64,000 nucleotides of DNA from Desmodesmus armatus (Eukaryota > Chlorophyta > Chlorophyceae > Sphaeropleales > Scenedesmaceae). The stretch is from positions 1-64,000 of the forward strand of contig VIIQ02000044.1 in assembly GCA_007449985.2 (NCBI GenBank), read 5' to 3'. Below the pieces are notes generated by a model, which saw only the letters and a program-made list of their open reading frames with translations, was not told the origin of the DNA and ran no database searches. The position numbers and the translations under genes are program-made. How positions within the stretch are numbered: position 1 is the stretch's first letter; each line of letters opens with the position of its first letter. Positions 10,274 to 21,400 of this stretch are shown here, in pieces.

Positions 10274-13200
10274 CTAGTGCTGCATCGGCGACAGCGGCGC
10301 AGCGTACCCGGTGTCGCTGCTGGCTGCCGTCAAGCTGCTCGCGCCGCACGCCGCCGCCGCGCCGCCGGTGGGGATGAGCTCCGTGTTGCGTGCGACAAAG
10401 TACTCCTTCAGCCGCTGCTTGACGTTGCTGCTGATGCCCGGCTGGCCGCTGCTGTTGTAGCCGCCGGCCGCAAATGCCCCCGAGGCGCTGAGCATGCCGT
10501 TGCTGTTGGAGCCATTGAGGCTTCCTGGCGCACCCGTGGCCTTGCCGCCGCTGGCCGACATGGCCTGCTGCTGCTGTGCGTTGATGCGTGCGAGGTTGGC
10601 GTTCAGCGCTGCTTTCAGCAGGGGGGAGTTGCTGCTGTTGCCGCCAAAGGCGCCGGTGGGGGGCTTCACGCGTGGACTGGTTGGGGAGGAGGGCGTCTCG
10701 CTGGTCAGGCCAGCGGTGCGCACGGCTGTGAAGCTGACGGGAGACCCGTCCCTGTAGGAACAAGGCAGCAAAGCACCTCAGCTGGTGAGTGAGTGGGCGG
10801 GCGACTGAGTACACGCGTCATGCTACTATGTTCCAACGTAGTCAGCTAGACCTTGTACGCAAATAGATGACGCGATGACAGACGGCGAGTGAATGTCTGA
10901 GCAGCACCCCAAAGAGCTCATTGGCACACCCAACAGCCACTCACATCTCCCAGATAGGCTTGCGCGACATCCCCGGGGGTCCGTAGGGCCCAGGCGTTGT
11001 CGGCATGCTGGGGGAGTTGACCCCACTGCCCATGTTGCTGCCCGGATTGCTGCCAGAGCCGCCAGCAAAGTGGACAAAGTGCTGCGCAAGGCTCTGCAGG
11101 TGCTGCGAGAACAGTGCGCTGCCTTGCATGCTGCTGCCGGCACTGCTGCCAGCTGCCGCCGCTGCTGCCGCTGCTGCACTGTCCACGTGGATGTGCAGGC
11201 CCTGGGGAGGCAGTGGGGTCCGGGGAGCACTGCTGAAGCTTGCAGATCGACCGACCTGGCCATTGCTGCCTGCAAGGCCTGCACTTGCTGCCACTGCTGC
11301 TATGAGGGAGCTACTCGGGACTCCCGCTGCTGCTGCTGGGGCTGCTGCAGCAGCAGCGGCCTGGGCCTTTGCAGCTGCTGCAATCAGGGCATTCGTGCTG
11401 CTGGCAACCAAGCTGGGGACAGCCTTGAACGCACTGCATCAAGGACAAGAGCAGCAGCAGCGACCACATGTGAGTGACTGACTCCATCTATATCAAGTCC
11501 CCCGCGCTGGCATGCACGTTTAGTGGGGCCATAGCAAAAAGTGTTCTGGCACTATAGTTTCCCTGGCACAAGTAGCGATAGCTGCATTGTTGCTGAGAGT
11601 AGTTGGTTCCCTAGCACTTTTCAGACGTACCTCAGCTCTGCTGCATTCAGGTGTGAAGCTCTCTGCGCCAACGCCAGCAGGTGCGGCCGCAGCCACGCGT
11701 GGTGGACCAGGTCGGTGGCAGAGGGCCGCATGGTCGCGTTCTTTGCCAGCACGGTCTTGATGAAGTTCATGGCATCGGCAGAGACGTGTGGCGGGAACTT
11801 GATCGTCGTTTCGAACATGATCTTCTTGCGCGTCTCGCCCTCATCCGCCACTTCGAATGGCGGGCGGCCAACCATCAGCTCGTACGCCAGCACACCGCAT
11901 GCCCAGACGTCACACTGAAGCAAGTAAAGGCGGCTTTGTGAGCTTGCATGACTGTAACAGGTAAACTGAAACACTGACATGCACCAAGTCAAGCACACGC
12001 GCAGGCGCGCTTGAACACACAGCAGGTTACATGCCTACTGGTCAGCAGCAAGTAGGCACATGCAAGTTAAAGAGTTTCTCAAGACCCACAGTTTTCAGAG
12101 GCCTGTGCTTACCTTCTCCCCATAGGGTTGGTCCACAACCTGCCGCCCAGCTGCCTCCATCTTCTTGCGCTCGTCTGCTGTTGGCAGGCTGACAACCTGA
12201 GGGGCACACAGTGTGGACATGTGCAGTCACAGCTTGATCCCAGCAGAGTGCATGAGGGTGCCGCTGTGGGTACTATCCATGCAACAATTTTCTAGCACAA
12301 TGGCTTGGGTCTCCAGGGGGATCAGTTGCTTCGGTCGCTGCGCATAGACCACAGGCAAGCTCTGAATTTGCAGCAGGAGAGCAGGATTACAGCATCAAGA
12401 CGTGCTTGGTCATTGCTTTGCGTGGTGGTGTCTGCCAGTCAGCCTGCCCACCTCAGGACTCATGTAGTCCAGTGTCCCCACGCGGCTCTTGCTGCGCTCC
12501 AGTTGTGTGTCAATGGCCAGGCCAAAGTCCCCCAGCTTGAAGCGCCTGTGGCAACAGAAAGGGGATGCAGAGCATGGGCACAATTTACGTGAGACATGGT
12601 GAGCGGGTGGGAACAGGGAAGGGTGGGGGAAAGGTGTTGAAGACAGGGTCGACGAAAGGCAGGCACTAAAGCCGCATAGTATGCGTGCAGGAAGCTGGGC
12701 ATACAGCCTCAGCACAGGCATTGTGTGACATAGCAGTGCTCCAAAGACACACATTGCAAACAGCTTAGTACGGGTCTGTATGCCTCTACGCCGTGTGTGG
12801 CCACAGGGACTGCTCCTGCTCATGCACATCAACTCCCAACACCAACAGTACGTCGGGTTGTACCGCGCGCTGTTGCACGATGACTGTCACGCCATCCAGT
12901 CTGACCCATGAACATCGCATGCGCTGGTGCTGTGGCTCACCCCTCCTTGGTGAAGAAGATGTTTTCCGGCTTGATGTCCCTGTGGTAGATGCCGCGCCCG
13001 TGCAGGTACTCGAGCGTCAGCACCAGCGGCAGGATGACCTCGCCAGCCACATACTTCTCCTCCAAGCTGCCGCCGCTACGGATGAGCTTCTTGAACAGGT
13101 CCCCCTGCAGGACACAAGCACAGGGAAGCGAGGTTGCTGGTGTCAGGACAATGACAGGGCATGCTGAGGTCATCATCCCCCATCAAAAATGTTGATATCA

Positions 13201-14687
13201 AGATAGGACGATAGCCGTTTCTATGAAAGGCCCGTCTGGAAAGGAACGGCAGACAGCATGATGCCAAGATGGGTCCACGGCCCCAGCATGTCTGTTTGTG
13301 GTGTGTTGGGGGTCCATGCCTGGCAGGTATCCAAGCAAGGGGCTGGTGGTAAGGCGGGTCCTGCGCGTGCATAACGCCCACTGTCGATCCTCCTGGACGC
13401 CAGGACTTTGGTAGCGTCCTGCATGCAACTGCGGTCTTGCAACAGGAGGCCTGCTGCCCCCACCAGACAAAGACACGCAACACAACAGGGCCTTGCTCAC
13501 CTTTGCACACATCTCCTGTACAATATAGATGGTGGTGCTGTCCTCAAAGTTGCCCAACAGTGTGACAGCACCGTCATAGCTGCGGTGCGCAAACAAGGCA
13601 CAGCACAGCTCAGCACACACAGCGCTTGGCTCAGCACAGCAGTTGCAGCACATGGCAGAGTTGAGGATGGCAACACCTGTCTCCACTGCAGGTGACAGCT
13701 GCTGCGCTCCTGCGACAGGCCTGATGAATGTGTGCACTGGTAGTGCACATACCTGATGATGGACATCAGCCGGATCTCTCGCCGAACTTGGGAGAAGTTG
13801 CGTTCCGTCATCTTGCCCTGCACAGCAAAGCACCAGCGACACATTGACTGTTGGCAGCAGGCGATGCAGGCATAAACTGGCTGTGACATGGGGTGCTGCT
13901 GCTGGTGTCAGCTGAAAGCACGGATTGCTGGAAGCTGCAGCTCACGCTCACGAGAGCCTCATGTGTTGACGCAGGGCATGTTCAAAAGTGCGGCACATCA
14001 CCCCAATCCTGCAGCTGCTGCATGGCAGTTCACCACACAAAGCCACAGCACTGCCAGCACAGCGTACCTTCACATATCCCTTCAATATGATCGGCTTCTT
14101 TGTATGTTTACAGACACAGTTCCACACAATTGAGTGCCTGCAGGGACCAGCAGCAGTTCATACACCAGGCAAGCACTCAGCAGCTGCACGATCCTGCAAT
14201 CGTCATCTGCAGTACACTGGCCCGCTGCCTTTGTTTCAGCAGCCATCTTAGGTCAGCTGCTGTCATGCTGCATCATTGCTGACACCAGAAGCCGCAAAGC
14301 TACAACACAGACAGGAAAGCACACCACCCAGTTCTGCTGCTGCTGTGTCAGGCGTGTGCTGGCCTTGGATGGCCTGTGCTGGGGGCCTGCTGCCGTGAGG
14401 GGCGGGGCAACATACCATCTGCCACACCTGAGGATGCTGTGCAGGATGCACACACCCAGGCTGAAACACCACGGAGGCGTGTTGCTTTTAAACCTTGCAT
14501 TTGTGCATGCACTGCAGTTCTGCTGCTTTGCTGCTCCCATGCTGCCTGCGCACCTGCCCTTGTAGATTTCCACCCTTGAGCTGAAGTCATTGAGGGTGGT
14601 GTAAGAAACACCCTGCTGCTGCTGCACGGACTCCTGCATCTGAAATGCTGACGAGCTGGCTGACTGCTGCAGCCGGGGTGCCCCCAT
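10274..14687 (-). CDS. Aurora-like serine/threonine protein kinase
   Basis: Ten exons match in phase: 14687-14554, 14137-14068, 13817-13753, 13579-13501, 13104-12941, 12545-12452, 12196-12113, 11914-11631, 11433-10945, 10751-10274, giving 646 residues. The catalytic core is complete: Lys in PIILKGYVK, YHRDIKPEN (catalytic Asp about 159), GDFGLAID, and the Aurora-type activation segment SRVGTLDYMSPE. A basic insert (ADERKKMEAAGRQVVDQPYG) comes before CDVWACGVLAYELMVGRPPF. The P-loop is unusual: IYKGRHSIVWNCV lacks the GxGxxG pattern. The C-terminal half is Ser/Gly/Ala-rich, proline-directed and probably disordered (SPSMPTTPGP, TPSSPTSPR). The family resembles green-algal Aurora-like kinases such as Chlamydomonas CALK, which acts in flagellar disassembly; that link is an inference. 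The Met chosen is the first in frame, but the frame is open for about 90 more bases upstream without an ATG, so a 5' exon may be missing. Confidence 0.8.
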
Positions 14688-15719
14688 GCTTCTGCTGGAG
14701 GCAAATGGTCGCTGCCCCTCCCTGCAAGGGGTGGTGGCACAGGTGACAGCCACATACCTGTCAGGCTCCCTGACGCACTCAGTATCGTGATTCTGCTCAT
14801 ATCACGCTGTTTTGAAGGTTGGAACAGCTGCACAGCCTGCTGCTTCATGCCTGTGCTACACCGTGCTGGCACTGCTTCCCCTGCTGCTGGGCATGGTGGC
14901 TGGAGCTGTATGGTTCCTCTGCTGCGCTAAAGGCTCCGTTATATATGCTATTAAGTCTATAACTGGTCCCGAGACTCCAAGGGAGCGCCACGCAGCGTGA
15001 ACTGCACTTACTCTGCCATGCCTGCCATACAGCAGCCTCCGGTTCCGGCTTCCGCAACCTCAGATGGAATTCGACCCCTTTTCCTTCCTCTACAAGACGG
15101 CCTCAAGCCCTTTGCTGACATACACGAAGACAGGACAAAGAAAGCATACCAAAACACACTCGCTGCTGCTCTATTTAAGACAAATTAAATACATGCATTG
15201 CACCACCATTGCACATCGATAGGTCCTTCTGGGGTGGCGGCTTTTCTTTGCGCCTGTTGTTACAAGAGCACTACTAAAGTAGTGCCGCACTACTGCGGCA
15301 GGGAGTTGAGTGTTAAATTAGAACATTGATTGCTCTTGTAAAGTTACAATAATACCTGAGCCGGTGGTGGGAGTGAAGCCCAACACCTGCCTGCAGTTGT
15401 GGAGGCACCACGCCAGTGTGCTCAGAGGCTTGCTTGGTATGTTCCTGCATTGACCATTGCGATGCCATACGTCAAACTAAAACACGTCTGAGTGCCTGCA
15501 GGGTCAATGGCTGCGGCTTGGTGGTGTTAGCAGCTTCAAGTTGAGCTCCCGTGCGTTTCACAGTTCACAAGACAGCACTGAACAAGGTGTGAACTCGAGC
15601 TACTCAAGGACAGCTCAGGCGTGTCCCAGAACAACAGCACTGTACAGGTGGCAAGATGCACAGGCACCGCCACATACAACGTGCACACACTTCGTCATAT
15701 CGATCCGGATCTCAGCAGC
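14688..15719. other. Spacer between kinase 5' end and PGP synthase 3' end
   Basis: Holds the kinase promoter and 5' leader and the 3' region of the PGP synthase gene. An in-frame stretch before 14687 (NHDTECVREPDRYVAV) and an ATG-led one (14848, MKQQAVQLFQPSKQRD) could be 5' coding exons, but joining the latter needs an implausible 36-nt intron and gives the wrong frame. The 15000-15720 part shows no coding signal I trust. Confidence 0.4.
15344..15348 (-). terminator. Possible TGTAA polyadenylation signal for PGP synthase
   Basis: TTACA on the plus strand is TGTAA on the minus strand, the usual chlorophyte poly(A) signal. It lies about 370 nt past the PGP synthase stop codon. A five-base motif is weak evidence on its own. 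Confidence 0.3.
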
Positions 15720-17976
15720 TCATTTCATGAACTTCCACAGCCCCACCACATACAGAGCGAGGGAGTGTGCCGTCAACCAAGCTGCCACTGCCAGAAGTGG
15801 GGGCCCTGCTGCTGCTGCGACCGCCCCGAGCTGGCCCACAGCACCATCCTTGGTCAGCAACAAACACGTCAGGGACACCATCTGCAGCAACAACAGCAGC
15901 GGGGCCAACTATCAGAGGGGTGCAGCTTGGGTTGCCACCTTCAGTGACAGAGCCAGGGTTTCTGCGCTCACAGACAGTGCCTGTCTGCACACCCCCCTTT
16001 TTTTGAACAGACGGCATCACAGGCCCGACACTGCCATGGCATTCGCAAAGCAACACCAGCTGTAATCGCACCTGCCTCACCCATATACAACATTCTATCT
16101 GCTGCTGCCACACCAGCACCAGGAGCCAGCTCCCCCGCCTGCCTCTCAGCCCGCGCACCTGGGTTGCTGTCTTCCACTTGCCCCACGCATTGACAGCAAC
16201 AGCAGCCTTAGCAGCAGGGCCCAAGGTGGCCGCCCATTCACGCAGCGCCGACATCGAGATCTCCCGCCCAATAATGACTGCAGCAGTACAAGCAGGACAC
16301 ATGCCAGGCAGCTGTGAAGCCTCCACCTGCCCCCAACAACACATGCACCATACACTGAAAGCTGCTGCCAGATCGCGCATGCGTGTGCTGCTGGTTGACA
16401 GCTGACATGGCAGACTGCCTTGCTCCTGCACAATCCAACCGGCACAGTGCGCTGCTGCTGCACGGCATGGCACCAGCGCACAGTCATAGCTGCTGCCAAC
16501 CAGCCTGCAGAGTGCATGCAGTGCTGTTGCATCTGTTCACAACTGCACATGACCAGCTGCTGACGCCATCCGCCCTCAGGCAGCACATGTGCACCAGCTA
16601 CTGCTGCAGCCAGCCAAGCAAGCGGTGGGCCGCCAGCGACTCACCCAGCGTGGCCACAGGCACAAACCACGTGTTTCCTGCAAAGGGCCCTGCTGCCAGT
16701 GGCTGCGTGCTGAGCAGGATCAGCACAGCTGCCACCATCAGCTTGTCTGCCACAGGGTCCAAAAAGGCGCCAAATGGTGTGGATGCGTTCTGCAGGACAC
16801 AGCAAGGGGTGAGTTGCAGGAAACTATCGACAGGATGCCACTTGTGTTGCAGGGCGCTCGGGCAGGATGAAGCACTCAAAAGCGGGACAGGGGTGCACAC
16901 CACCGCAGGATGCTGTTGCCCACACAAGGTGGTGGCAGCTTTGGCGTGGAGAGCTGCATGGCGCTGTACTGGTCATGCGTGTGGCCCCGTCATGTCTTTG
17001 CTGTAGTGGCTGGTGCTGTGATGGCCCAGCAGCACATGTGAAGTCACCAGCATGTGCAAGACATGGAAGAAATGCGCACATGCCGTGCTGTTTCCTGCAC
17101 CCACCATCTTCCTAGCAAGGTACCCGTCCAGCCAGTCCGTGATAGCTGCCGCGACGAACAGCGCAGTGACCACTGTGCTGGCTGCTGGGTCCTGCCAAAA
17201 CCACACTGCGCAGCAAGCAAGGAAACAATGACAATGAGCAAAGGGTTTGCGGGCAGTCAGCTGACAGTCTGCAAGCAAAGACAGTGTGCAGTTTGCTTGC
17301 TGGGCCTTGTGCTGGGCCTGCAGCCTGGTCGACTCTCACCGCTGTGCAGATCACCTGCACAGCGCAGATGCCCAAAAGGCTGCATGTGCTGCGACAAACA
17401 CACCTGCTATAAGTGCTGGTATTGCAGCTACCCTGCCCAGCGTCAAAATGGTTGGGAGAGTCAGCACCTGCAGCACGTGATGGGACAGGTCAGCAAGCTG
17501 AGGGACTGGATGCACTAGAGTGCATGTGCTCATGTCATAGCATTGCCTGCACCAGAACCTATGCCTCAACCTCCATTTGCACTCGTGCTCGAGTCCGTCC
17601 TCACCGTAGAGCCACCTGACGGCTGTGGTGTGCTGTCCTGCGGTTGGCTGGATGCATAGCACACCAGCTGGGCCGCAGTGCTTGGTCGCTTGCTGATGCC
17701 CGTACTGCAGCCCCAATGCTGCTGTGCTTGCTGGATGGACGGACACTGCTTGCCGCTAGATCTGGAACTGCTGTGTAGGCTGTGCTCACCACCTGCCGGT
17801 GAGCTTGTTGCTGCGCACGCACGACAGCTGCGGCACAGACTTCCTTGCTGGCTTGACTGGCCAACAACAGCAGCAACACCGGGCAGGCACCTCAAGGCGT
17901 GTGCAGGGGGAGTCTGCATGTGAGACATCATCTGGCAGCTCCTGTAGCCACGAACCAGCTGCTGCAAGGCTGGCAT
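15720..17976 (-). CDS. PGP1: CDP-diacylglycerol-glycerol-3-phosphate 3-phosphatidyltransferase (PGP synthase)
   Basis: Makes phosphatidylglycerol phosphate from CDP-diacylglycerol and glycerol 3-phosphate, the committed step to phosphatidylglycerol in plastids and mitochondria. Six exons match in phase: 17976-17605, 17467-17404, 17205-17105, 16789-16645, 16277-16159, 15881-15720, giving 320 residues. The CDP-alcohol phosphotransferase motif DGx2ARx8Gx3Dx3D is perfect across the exon 3/4 junction (DGYLARK...GAFLDPVAD). Other family blocks are LTLPTILTLGRVAAIPALIA, AAAITDWLDGYLARKM and VIIGREISMSALREWAA, followed by KWKTATQ. The C-terminal exon is hydrophobic (LLAVAAWLTAHSLALYVVGL). The first about 120 residues are Ser/Ala/Gln-rich with few acids, as expected for an organelle transit peptide; plastid versus mitochondrial targeting cannot be decided. 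The start at 17976 has a good GCCACAATGCC context. The gene diverges from the SEC12-like gene. Confidence 0.92.
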
Positions 17977-18441
17977 TGTGGCAGATCTGCTGCTGTGAGT
18001 TGAATTCTGTGTGCACAGTAATCAAGTGAACTCCGGCAGCACTGCTACGCTTCTGCAGACAAAATCTGCGACGTGCTGCCTCACAATTGCCCTACGATCC
18101 CTTGTCCACTGCAAAAACCGAAAAGAACCCTCTGGGATCGTTTCACGGGACTTGTGTTCCAAGTCAATGGCTCCATGGTCACAAGACTATTTCAACCCGA
18201 CCTTGAAAGATTTTGTTTGAAGTTGAGTTGCAACCACCAAGTTCTTCCACACAGCCCGCCTGTGACAAGGCTGCATTCACCTGACAGTTGTTGAGGTGCT
18301 GCATGCTTCTGAAGTCAGAGTGCCAGCCCCTTTAACCTAGTAGACTGTACTAGTTTTGGTGGTTGACAGCTGGGCTACAGCATGGCTGCCCCAGGGCAGC
18401 ACTGACAGGCGACACCACCGCAGCAGACTGTTGGGCGTGCC
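17977..18441. promoter_or_regulatory. Divergent promoter region, PGP synthase / SEC12-like gene
   Basis: A 465-bp interval separates two start codons on opposite strands, so it must hold both promoters and both 5' leaders. I see no clear TATA box. A short plus-strand ORF (18073-18294) has no recognisable homology. Shared regulation of the two genes is possible but unproven. Confidence 0.6.
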
Positions 18442-21400
18442 ATGGGCAAGGTCAAAGTGGGCGAGCGGCGGAATGAGTTCAAATATGGCATGGCTCTGTA
18501 CGGTGTGGCCTGGCCAGAGGGACCATACTACTTTGTATGTGGGGGTGGAGGGTGTGGCTTGCAGAACAGGTGGGTGGCAGACAACACAGCAGCGGGCGCA
18601 GGGCCAGGCAGGCTGTGCTGGTCAGGCAGCACCTAGCCAACATGACAGCAACCGAAGGCTTGCTTGCACTGATGTCTTTATGTCAGAGATCAGCTTGGTG
18701 ATGTTGTGTCCCACAACACAAGCTTGGGTGGCTTTATTCTGCATCAAGCCTCCCTGCTTGCACCGTCCTGCAGCACCCCAACTCCGGGCCTCAGGCAGTG
18801 CACACCACAACACGCCATACCACATCACACTACGCCATAGCACAGCGCAGCACACCTTGTTGTCATCAAGCTTAGCGTCTTACACCGCACCATACCACAC
18901 CACACGACAGGTGTACCTTCAGGAACCCTGCAGTCACTCTCAGAAAATGTCCTGCGTGGCTGCTGCAGGATTGTGTGGGCGCAGTACAAGGATGGCGCAT
19001 GCACTGACCAGATTGGGGAGTACAAGCTGGGGGAGGGTGCTGACAACTGCCCCATGAGGTCAGTCACCCCTGCACTACGGCATATGCACGCAACATGCCA
19101 GCACAGCAACGGCAGCGGCACAGCAGAGTAACGGCAGCGGTACGGCAGAGCAACAGCAGCAGCGGCGAGCAGTCAACAGTACCTTCAGCAGCACACATGC
19201 CTCTATCTAGCTGTTGGGCTACAAGGCAGCAGCAGGCCAGAGGCATCCAGCAACCGATGCTTGCATGGCTTGCCGGCACACATCGCACAGCTGACAACCT
19301 ATTGCTTGCACTGTATTGATGTAGCCGAGTGTGTGCACCGTGCACACGCATGGCATCAGTACCAGCATGCAGCTGTTGAATGAGCGCTCCTCCCTTCTCC
19401 TGCACCCACATGTGCTAGACTGCCGCCACTGACGGCATGCTTGTGCTGGCATGGCTTGGCGGGCTGCGTGGTTTCCTGCAGGATGATCATGGACCCCTTT
19501 GGCACCTCATTGCTTGTGGGCATGGCCAGTGGAGGCATCCGGCGGCTGCAGATCAGCAGCTACCTGGGGAGGCCCCCAAAGCTAGTCGAGGTGTCAGGTG
19601 GGTGAGCGGCTGCTGGCCCTGCAGCTTGGTACATGCATGGCTTGCCATGAGTTATGGGCATCGGAGGCCAACATTGGCAGTGCTGTTAGGACGAGGATTG
19701 TGCGTTCACGCAGGTTCCGTCTGTTGTAAAGGGCCTAGCAGCCTTCTGTTGAGCTAAATGTGCATCTCACAGCATTGTTGCACACAGACAGTGCCTGTTC
19801 TGGGGGCTAGCCACGCAGTGCTGATGTGTTGTCACAGGCACAGCTAGAGCATTGCTGTCTACCATGTGGGAGAAGAAACCCCTGCATCTGCGCTGTACTG
19901 CCTGTTGTTACGCCCCTGCAGTTTCCTTCACAGAGCAGCTGACGGTGCTGAAGCACGAACCCAGTACGATGACCTTCAACAAAATGTGGGTTGGTGGCGT
20001 GGCAGGCACTGGCTCTGATGTTGAGCTTGCTTGCTTGCTGCACACGGACCCCTCTGTTAGCGCATGGCTCGATGACAATGACTAATGATGATGCCTTGTT
20101 TTTGTCTTGGCATGGCTGTCACCATCAGCTCCACAGAGTGTGTCTGTGAGGCAGTGATGAGACTGACTGCGGGTGGTTTATTGGCTCACTCACACCCACA
20201 GCCTGAGGAGCTGGCCGCGTCTGTTTGCAGCAAGAGCCAGCCGCACCGTGCGTGTAGTACAGTCACTGCGGTGCTGCCTGCGATCCCTGTATAGCACTCA
20301 CTGTGTAGTGTGCTGCTGCTGCTGTTGGTGTTGGCTGCTGGTGCAGGGTCACCCTGCTGGCGGTGGGCCTCAAGGAGGGAGGAGGCATCCACATCCTGTC
20401 ATACCCCAGCCTACGCAGCCGCCTGCACTGGAAGTGAGTGTCTGCTGTCTTTTTTTTGGTTTTACCAGGGGGAGGCGTAATCCCATTGGCTGGCCACACA
20501 TACAGCAGTCAGGCGAACCCAACTGCCGGGGCCCCGAGGCAAAGCCTCACCAATGAGGTCGCCCAACACCCCTGTACCCGGTGCTGCTGTCATGGTTGTA
20601 TGAGTGGCTTCAAACTTGGTGCAACACCAGAAATGCCATTTCAGTGGGAGGCAGCAATGGCAGCGCTAGCTTCACTGTGTGGTGCGAGCATCAGGCGACT
20701 GAGTACTCGACTTGTCAGCTGGGGTAGTTTAAGCGGTTTGTCCTGGCGCAGCCGCCTGCACTGGAAGTAAGTGGCTGCTGTCATTGTTGTGTGAGTGGCT
20801 TCAAACTTTGTACAACTTCATGCCAGTGGGAGGCAGCAATGGCAGCACTAGGTTCACTGTGTGGTGCGAGCATCAGGCGACTGAGTACTCGACTTGTCAG
20901 CTGGAGTAGTATAGGCGGTTTGTTTTGCCACCACAGCAGCTAAGCCAATCAACATCAGCCAGGTGGTGGGTTGTATCAGTGCGCAGTGTCCTTCTTGCCG
21001 ACTGGCCACACATGCCAACAGCCAGGGAGGGAAGGTGTCACCTCCACTACTTGCCAATCCACCCACCATTGTTTCATCTGGCCATCAATTCAAAGGGGGG
21101 AGATGGTTTCCCTACAGCCCCACCCCATGTGCCCGCGCGCCTTGTTTTGTGTCGTGCCGCGTTGATGTGATACACAGGTTGAAAGACCCAGACGTTTTGT
21201 GCCCTGCCGTGCTTTGTAACACACAGGTTGAAAGATCCAGAGGTGAAGGACCTTGACTTCATGCACAACGACCAGCAGCAGCTTCCCGGCCAGTTCATCG
21301 CCTCGGTGGGTGGCGACGGCAACTGCATCGTCTGGCAGCTGCCGGCGGTGGTCAATGGGCAGGCAGGCGCGCAGCAGCTGGCGCAGCTGGAGCTGCCCAA

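Noticed and set aside
14395..14440. Candidate kinase exon SILRCGR between 14.40 and 14.44 kb
   Set aside because: The exon at 14137-14068 (HSIVWNCVCKHTKKPIILK) joins the upstream exon in phase and supplies the catalytic Lys, so the other segment is intronic.
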